Assembly: GCA_905208975.1 (NCBI GenBank)
Contig: CAJLRE010000035.1
Coordinates: 1 to 18,418 of the forward strand
DNA: 18,418 bases
Direction of reading: 5' to 3'
Origin: an uncultured Collinsella sp.
GTDB taxonomy: Bacteria > Actinomycetota > Coriobacteriia > Coriobacteriales > Coriobacteriaceae
Positions 14,845 through 18,418 of the stretch are shown here, piece after piece; the stretch's first letter is position 1; the number at the start of each line of letters is the position of its first letter. The notes beneath the pieces were generated by a model. The model saw nothing but the letters and a program-made list of their open reading frames with translations. It ran no database searches and was not told the origin of the DNA. The translations under genes were made by a program, and so were the position numbers.

Positions 14845-15096
14845 TTTGGGCGGCAGGGTTCCCGCATCTGTTGTGGCACGGTTTCAAGAACGTGGGTTTC
14901 GCCCCGCGGGGCGCCGGGTTTTAGGGCAGAGCCCTAACAAGCGCCGAACCGTAGGTTTCGGCGTGTACGCGGACGGGCAAAACGCAGTTTTGTACGGCAG
15001 CGTACGACTCTTGCGTATTTCAAAAACCTACCCTTACGGTCATTTCGCCCGATTTCGCCTGTCCCGCTCTAAACGGTAGGTTTCCGTACGCGGGCC
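14845..15096. other. Highly structured intergenic region of the element
   Basis: No gene is supported on either strand. Stem-loops follow one another: palindrome GCCCCGCGGGGC (14901-14912), TTAGGGC-aga-GCCCTAA (14921-14937), CGCCGAACC with GGTTTCGGCG (14942-14963, one bulge) and CAAAAC-gca-GTTTTG (14978-14992). The word GTAGGTTT occurs at 14951 and 15076 in direct orientation and at 15024-15031 inverted. The two direct copies extend into similar GTACGCGG tails. It separates the integrase block from the replication-like operon and is a candidate origin, transfer origin or structured RNA. Confidence 0.6.
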
Positions 15097-15306
15097 TTAT
15101 GAGGGGTCGTCTAGGGATGCTTTTTCAAGGTTGGCAAGCATCCAGTCCATGACCTTGACCTCATCCAGCTCGAGATAGATCCGACAACTTTCCTCATCCC
15201 TGTTTTGATAGAGCTTCGAGCGTTTGACGACATAGCCGGCTCCCTCTATCTGGTCTGCCAGGCAGCAGACCTCAGCGGTTTCGCCGCTTATCCTGAATTC
15301 GAGCAT
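15097..15306 (-). CDS. Small protein resembling DUF3970
   Basis: The 69-residue product begins MLEFRISGETAEV and has SKLYQNRDEESCRIYLELDEV. That fits, by eye, the short DUF3970-like proteins found on mobile elements (beta-alpha-beta, with a K-YQNR/PYKNR-type motif and a RIYLEV strand). No function is established for them. GGAGGTG lies just before the ATG at 15306, a very strong ribosome site. It lies between the structured region and the integrase, on the same strand as the integrase and 175 bases downstream of it. Confidence 0.75.
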   Translation of the reverse strand: MLEFRISGETAEVCCLADQIEGAGYVVKRSKLYQNRDEESCRIYLELDEVKVMDWMLANLEKASLDDPS

Positions 15307-15386
15307 GGTTCACCTCCGTTTCATTGTCCCGATAGTCCGAATAGTCTTAAAAGAAAACAGCGTCTAGCTGGTCTTTTGTTCAAATC

Positions 15387-15405
15387 AGAGCCGATTTACG
15401 GCTCT
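15387..15405 (-). terminator. Possible terminator after the integrase gene
   Basis: AGAGCCG (15387-15393) and CGGCTCT (15399-15405) form a 7-bp stem with an ATTTA-type loop, about 77 bases past the integrase stop. The T-run is poor on the minus strand. The rest of the 175-base gap 15307-15481 shows nothing else clear. Confidence 0.4.
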
Positions 15406-15481
15406 AGAATCGAACGTCTGGAACCGATGGACGGCCCTTGTTATTGCGAGCCAAAAATCGGCATCTGGGCCCCGTGCAGCC

Positions 15482-16708
15482 CTATTCCCCAGCTGCCCGC
15501 AGTTCCAGTATTTCAGCCACGGGCGGTGCTGCCGTCATCGTTGCCGCCACAGCATCCATTGCCGTGCGCTTCGCCTGGGCATTCACGCCCGTGTAGATAT
15601 TCAGCGTCATCGCGGCGTTGGCGTGGCCCAGGAGCGAGGATACGGACTTGATGTCCGTTCCCGCGAGGATCGCTGCGGTGGCGAATGTGTGGCGCAGGTC
15701 GTGGAACTTGGGAGGCTCGCCCTCTGAGCCCACCAGCCCTAACTGCCGAACCGTGACGGCCCAGTGCCGCGACAGGCGCTCGGGGGCCATGAACTCGCCG
15801 TCAGGACCGCCCAAGACGAACATCGATCGCTCGAATGGGACGCCTGCCTTAAAGCACTCGGCGCGTGCTGCGGTCAAGCGGCGTGTAAGGATCCCCGCGA
15901 CTTCATCCGGCATGGGGATGCTTCTGCGACTGCCACCGTTCTTGGGTTCTTTCTCGTAATGTCCGTTTTCCCCAAAGCCGATAGATGCCTTGACGTGCAG
16001 CATCTTCTGGTCGAAGTCAACGTTACGCCACCGTAGCGCAAGAAGCTCGCCGCGCCGCATGCCCGTAAGTAGGGCGAGGTAGATGCCGACGTTCTCGGGG
16101 CAGTCTCGCGCGATGGAGAGGAACGTGAGCAGCCGTCCTCGCTCGCGCTCGTCCAGCGCGTTAGGCTCACGGTGGCGGGCTTTAGGCACGCGCACGCAGT
16201 CCACGGGGGAGTAGTCGATCACGCGGAGCCTGCCAACGGCATCGCGGTATGCGGCCTTGAGTAGCGTCACGCTTTTGCGGATGGTGGATGGCTTGTAGCC
16301 CTCCTCAACGGCCCAGTTAATCCAGTTCTGAGCTGCGGTTACGTCTAACGAGTCGAATTCGATGCCGCCGATTCTGCGCTCAACAAGTCGCGCGGCACCG
16401 CGGTAGTCGTAGACGGTCGAGGACTCAATCGAGCCGGATGCACTGAGCATATCGATATAGCCGTCTAGCAGGTCTTTTACTGTCTTATGTGCCATGCTGC
16501 CGAGTTTGAGCTTCTTCTGTGCAAGGTCTTCCATCTCCTCGCGCCACTCTCTTAGCTCGGCTTGAGCCGCACGTTTCGATTTGGTGGCCATGACCTTGCT
16601 GACCTGCCCGTACGTCCCGTCCTGCTTCTTAAACTTCAGGCGTCCGCGCCAGCCACCGTTGCGATATGGCAGCAGGCAGGACGATGTGTAGTAGCGCTTA
16701 GACTTCAT
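15482..16708 (-). CDS. int: Tyrosine recombinase (phage-type integrase)
   Basis: The 408-residue integrase inserts and excises the element at tRNA-Lys. An N-terminal arm-binding domain occupies about 1-65 (GGWRGRLKFKKQDGTYGQ), a core-binding SAM-like domain about 74-165, and the catalytic domain about 185-385. All catalytic residues are visible: R218 in TGMRRGE, K256 in EPKNGGSRRS, H336 and R339 in FHDLRHTF, H362 in LLGHANAAMT and the nucleophile Y372 in IYTG. ATG 16708 opens on a plausible MKSKRYYTSSCLLPYRNGG start preceded by GGGG. The gene lies 160 bases from the right att core, as usual for such elements. The matching arm sites at both ends (GTACCC triplets) are likely its N-domain targets. 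Confidence 0.96.
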   Translation of the reverse strand: MKSKRYYTSSCLLPYRNGGWRGRLKFKKQDGTYGQVSKVMATKSKRAAQAELREWREEMEDLAQKKLKLGSMAHKTVKDLLDGYIDMLSASGSIESSTVYDYRGAARLVERRIGGIEFDSLDVTAAQNWINWAVEEGYKPSTIRKSVTLLKAAYRDAVGRLRVIDYSPVDCVRVPKARHREPNALDERERGRLLTFLSIARDCPENVGIYLALLTGMRRGELLALRWRNVDFDQKMLHVKASIGFGENGHYEKEPKNGGSRRSIPMPDEVAGILTRRLTAARAECFKAGVPFERSMFVLGGPDGEFMAPERLSRHWAVTVRQLGLVGSEGEPPKFHDLRHTFATAAILAGTDIKSVSSLLGHANAAMTLNIYTGVNAQAKRTAMDAVAATMTAAPPVAEILELRAAGE

Positions 16709-16730
16709 CGATACCCCACAATCGCGGTGT

Positions 16731-16759
16731 GTACCCGCTGCGTACCGCGCGGAGTACCC
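16731..16759 (+). promoter_or_regulatory. Right arm-type integrase sites (GTACCC triplet)
   Basis: GTACCC at 16731, GTACCG at 16742 and GTACCC at 16754 reproduce the 11- and 12-bp steps of the left-end triplet at 11416-11444, in the same orientation. They lie just upstream of the integrase gene, so bound integrase could repress its own promoter. Confidence 0.65.
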
Positions 16760-16809
16760 GTGTTGAATAAACCCGCTCAGGCCGCGCAGTCCGTCTAGTC
16801 GAACGAAAC

Positions 16810-16821
16810 CGCAGGTCAGAG
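16810..16821 (+). repeat. 12-mer CGCAGGTCAGAG, right copy
   Basis: This is an exact match, in the same orientation, to 11375-11386 at the left end. It lies between the arm-type sites and the right att core. Confidence 0.6.
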
Positions 16822-16868
16822 TGGGTGTACGGTATCACTGCTCAAGAGCTAAAGCAAACGGGGTTTCG

Positions 16869-16916
16869 CTTTTAATCCCAAGGTCCAGGGTTCGAACCCC
16901 TGACGGCCCACCATAG
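16869..16916 (+). repeat. Right attachment site (duplicated tRNA-Lys 3' half)
   Basis: This is an identical 48-bp copy of 11323-11370, lacking the 5' half of the tRNA, so it is not a functional tRNA. It marks the right end of the element. It is followed at once by the host terminator that originally belonged to tRNA-Lys. Confidence 0.95.
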
Positions 16917-16922
16917 AATAGA

Positions 16923-16953
16923 AAAGCGACTGGCGGATGCCGGCCGCTTTTTT
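16923..16953 (+). terminator. Displaced host terminator of tRNA-Lys
   Basis: A 12-bp stem with one mismatch and one wobble (16923-16934 with 16939-16950, loop GGAT) ends in a T-run. It lies seven bases beyond the att repeat. A diverged second copy with the same flanks (CATAGAATAGAAA before, TTTTTTGTT-CCG after) lies at 18088-18118. Confidence 0.85.
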
Positions 16954-17049
16954 GTTGCCGCGACATGGGTTCGAACCCGAAAGGGCGCGGAGCTGAGTAA
17001 ACGCGTGAGCGTTTGCCAGCGCAGCGCGCAAGGCGCGAAGCGCCGCAGC

Positions 17050-17088
17050 GGCCGTCTGCAGAGCAGGCCGAACCTCTGACGGCCCACC
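17050..17088 (+). pseudogene. Possible degenerate tRNA-Lys remnant
   Basis: Three tRNA-Lys words occur in order with the intervening parts missing: GGCCGT (17050-17055), GCAGAGCAGG (17058-17067) and CGAACCTCTGACGGCCCACC (17069-17088). The last matches the tRNA 3' end in 19 of 20 positions. It looks like a deletion-collapsed tRNA-Lys or an old att scar immediately before the TraX gene. The 16954-17049 stretch before it contains a T-arm-like GGGTTCGAACCC and GC-rich sequence but no gene. Confidence 0.5.
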
Positions 17089-17106
17089 CAAAGAAAGGAA
17101 AACGAA

Positions 17107-17904
17107 ATGAAAACAGATAGATACGGAATTAGCGGCAGCACATTAAAGATAATAGCGGCCATTTCGATGGTTCTCGATCATGTAAGCAGGATCGTCCTGA
17201 CCAATGGAATCATGACTCACGCATCGTACAATCAGATATCAGACGAACAGTGGGCGATTCTAAGCGAGGCTTCGGATGTGCTTCATGTTCTTGGCAGGAT
17301 TGCATTTCCCTTATTTTGCTTTTTGATAGTTGAGGGATTTTTGCATACTCATGACATAAAGAGGTACCTGCGAAATATGCTTGTCTTCGCAATCATTGCG
17401 GAGCCCATATACGATTTCGTTCAAACCGGGCAACTATTTGACCTTCGGCAACAAAATGTTATGTGTGAGCTCCTGCTTTGCTTGGTCTTCTTGATAATTC
17501 TGGAAAAGATACAAAGCCTTTCAAAATGGAAGAGGTACATCGCAGAAACTGCTCTGATTGTTTTGACAGCACTGGCAGCTGAATACACTAAACTAGATGG
17601 CGGTGTGTATGGCATTCTGCTTGTGGCTGCATTCTATTTATTCCACGACAGCAAGGCCAAGATGTTCTTTGCTGCAGTATGCGCAGTGCTCCTTTCGTCA
17701 TGCCATATAGTTGGCGGCGGATTTGAGTTTGCTACAGCTAATATATTTAATCCTGATGTTGCTGCCGCGGTCGTTTCGTTGCTGCTTATCAATCTTTATA
17801 ATGGCAAGCGAGGGCTGAAGCTCAAATATTTCTTCTACATTTTCTATCCGGCTCATCTTGCTCTGCTTTATGGTGTCTCACTTATTGTTTTGAACTGTCT
17901 TTAA
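17107..17904 (+). CDS. TraX-family integral membrane protein
   Basis: The 265-residue product is a multi-pass membrane protein with about eight helices. It matches the TraX family, named for the F-plasmid pilin N-acetyltransferase. Landmarks are LKIIAAISMVLDH (D24-H25), GRIAFPLFCFLIVEGFLHT at 63-81 followed by KRYLRNMLVFAIIAEPIYD, then DGGVYGILLVAAFYLF, LYNGKRG and the C-terminal FFYIFYPAHLALLYG. Chromosomal homologues occur widely without any pilin genes, and their substrate is unknown; surface or secreted-molecule acetylation is the usual guess. AAAGGAAAACGAA before the ATG is a good ribosome site. The gene is clearly AT-richer and uses A/T third positions far more than the backbone, indicating transfer. 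No conjugation genes accompany it. Confidence 0.9.
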   Translation: MKTDRYGISGSTLKIIAAISMVLDHVSRIVLTNGIMTHASYNQISDEQWAILSEASDVLHVLGRIAFPLFCFLIVEGFLHTHDIKRYLRNMLVFAIIAEPIYDFVQTGQLFDLRQQNVMCELLLCLVFLIILEKIQSLSKWKRYIAETALIVLTALAAEYTKLDGGVYGILLVAAFYLFHDSKAKMFFAAVCAVLLSSCHIVGGGFEFATANIFNPDVAAAVVSLLLINLYNGKRGLKLKYFFYIFYPAHLALLYGVSLIVLNCL

Positions 17905-18082
17905 AAACTCTCAAACAAGTCTCTGAAAGCAGAACTAAATTGACCCTAAGACTGCTTGTGAATTTCCGGAAGACCTGTGAGATACGAGGATAGACAACGA
18001 GGGCTGTAGAAAGATGCTTCGAAAGCATGAATGGCAGCGAGAAAATGAGTTCGGAAGAACCCCTCTGGATGCTCCAGCATAG

Positions 18083-18310
18083 AATAGAAAGCGATCGGCT
18101 CCGGCTGGTCGCTTTTTTGTTACCGATGCACGGTTCGAACCCGAACTTCTATATATAGGAACGCTTGGCGAACAAAACCTGCCTTTTACCGACGGGAAAC
18201 AAATAACCGATGCTTTTGGAGTAAAGTGGCGCTCCAGAGATGACCGATGCCTCAACATCTATAAACCAGCTGGTCACCGCCAATATCAGAAGCTGATGCT
18301 TCAGTTATAA
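18083..18310 (+). pseudogene. Possible C-terminal remnant of a protein gene
   Basis: The frame is open from 18083 to a TAA at 18308-18310 but lacks any usable start. Its last 55 codons read like real protein (GEQNLPFTDGKQITDAFGVK, then DDRCLNIYKPAGHRQYQKLM), with mixed composition rather than low complexity. It could be the tail of a gene truncated when the island formed at the tRNA locus, or chance. I recognise no family. Confidence 0.22.
18088..18118. terminator. Second copy of the tRNA-proximal terminator
   Basis: A 12-bp stem (18088-18099 with 18104-18115, two wobbles, loop TCCG) is followed by a T-run on the plus strand and preceded by an A-run, so it may work in both directions. It shares CATAGAATAGAAA and TTTTTTGTT-CCG flanks with the terminator at 16923-16953. 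Confidence 0.85.
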
Positions 18311-18418
18311 CCTCAGTGACGTGACTGAGGGACCTATTCATTTGTGAACAAAATATGGAGTGCGCGATTCCCGCCCCCGGCGCCCCTCCGGTCTGGCAAT
18401 ATATCTCCTTGCCGCGCG

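Larger units (their letters stand above)
11371..16916. mobile_element. 5.5-kb integrative element in tRNA-Lys
   Basis: The element is bounded by the 48-bp att repeats. Its gene order is: non-coding control region (11371-12074), surface protein gene (+), small membrane ORF (+), then on the minus strand a three-gene operon (14718 to 13566), a structured intergenic region, a 69-residue protein and the tyrosine integrase next to the right end. No capsid, portal, terminase, tail, lysis, relaxase, VirB/TraG or toxin-antitoxin genes are seen. It therefore resembles a phage satellite or an integrating plasmid-like replicon more than a prophage or conjugative element. Functional integrase motifs, an excisionase-like protein and perfect att repeats suggest it is recent and possibly still excisable (inference). 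Confidence 0.9.
17905..18418. other. Gene-poor flank with decayed sequence
   Basis: Beyond the TraX gene I see a small hairpin (ATGCTT-cga-AAGCAT near 18014) and the duplicated terminator at 18088. A palindromic CTATATATAG is centred near 18154, and CCTCAGT-gacgtg-ACTGAGG lies at 18311-18330. The end (18361-18418) is GC-rich, with a CGATTCCCGCC-type word reminiscent of a tRNA T arm. No intact gene is supported. A plus-strand open frame to a stop at 18310 is listed separately as a possible remnant. Confidence 0.5.

Noticed and set aside
14795..15079. Plus-strand 94-codon frame in the structured intergenic region
   Set aside because: Opposite in direction to the flanking genes, no ribosome site, and the sequence is dominated by stem-loops and repeats.
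16869..16916. A second tRNA gene at the right att site
   Set aside because: Only the 3' half is present; the acceptor 5' strand and D arm are missing, so it is an att copy rather than a gene.
16849..17162. Minus-strand frames ending in ...GRQGFEPWTLGLK-type peptides
   Set aside because: These peptides are the well-known false proteins produced by translating tRNA 3'-end sequence in reverse. They coincide with the att repeat and tRNA scars.
17935..18258. Minus-strand 107-codon frame after the TraX gene
   Set aside because: It crosses the terminator stem and a tRNA-like word, is Ser/Arg-rich, and lacks a ribosome site and family resemblance.

Overview
The window reads as chromosomal DNA of a coriobacterium, most likely Collinsella or a close relative. 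The reasons are moderately high GC, strong C/G preference at third codon positions, and the mix of genes. The organism call is inference from style and gene content, not from a marker gene. Everything from 1 to about 11370 is a dense, all-plus-strand housekeeping backbone. From about 11371 to the end the DNA is accessory, organised around the 3' end of a tRNA-Lys gene.

Backbone. purB (adenylosuccinate lyase) ends in a clear terminator. It is followed by a two-gene sensory operon: a membrane-anchored solute-binding-protein-like receptor overlapping by ATGA with a membrane diguanylate cyclase. Next come a small TSCPD-domain protein overlapping a Tat-exported lipoprotein, then an OmpR-type response regulator with its histidine kinase. 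An 18-bp perfect hairpin lies at the junction of those two genes. purC (SAICAR synthase) and a small membrane protein follow, up to a terminator, and then an M29 metallo-aminopeptidase. A tRNA-Lys(UUU) gene with its own promoter closes the backbone.

Integrated element (about 11371-16916). A 48-bp perfect direct repeat of the tRNA-Lys 3' half (11323-11370 and 16869-16916) brackets a 5.5-kb element. It carries a minus-strand tyrosine integrase next to the right end and a small conserved-looking protein. It also carries a three-gene overlapping operon (excisionase-like HTH protein, replisome-organiser-like protein, winged-helix-like protein) and one plus-strand membrane-anchored surface protein. 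No capsid, tail, relaxase or type IV secretion genes are visible. The left 700 bp is non-coding. It holds an element-encoded terminator, integrase arm-type sites, large hairpins and a striking array of TTGACATGAAGTCAA palindromes, three of them phased at 21 bp beside an AT-rich stretch. That layout suggests an iteron-type replication origin or a multi-operator control region. Matching GTACCC triplets with identical 11/12-bp spacing occur at both element ends.

Right flank (16917-18418). The tRNA's original downstream terminator follows the right att site. Beyond it are a degenerate tRNA-Lys remnant, an AT-richer TraX-family membrane protein gene, and a second diverged copy of the tRNA-proximal terminator with its flanks. 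The sequence ends in 300 bp of apparently decayed DNA. This looks like an older island stacked at the same tRNA locus.
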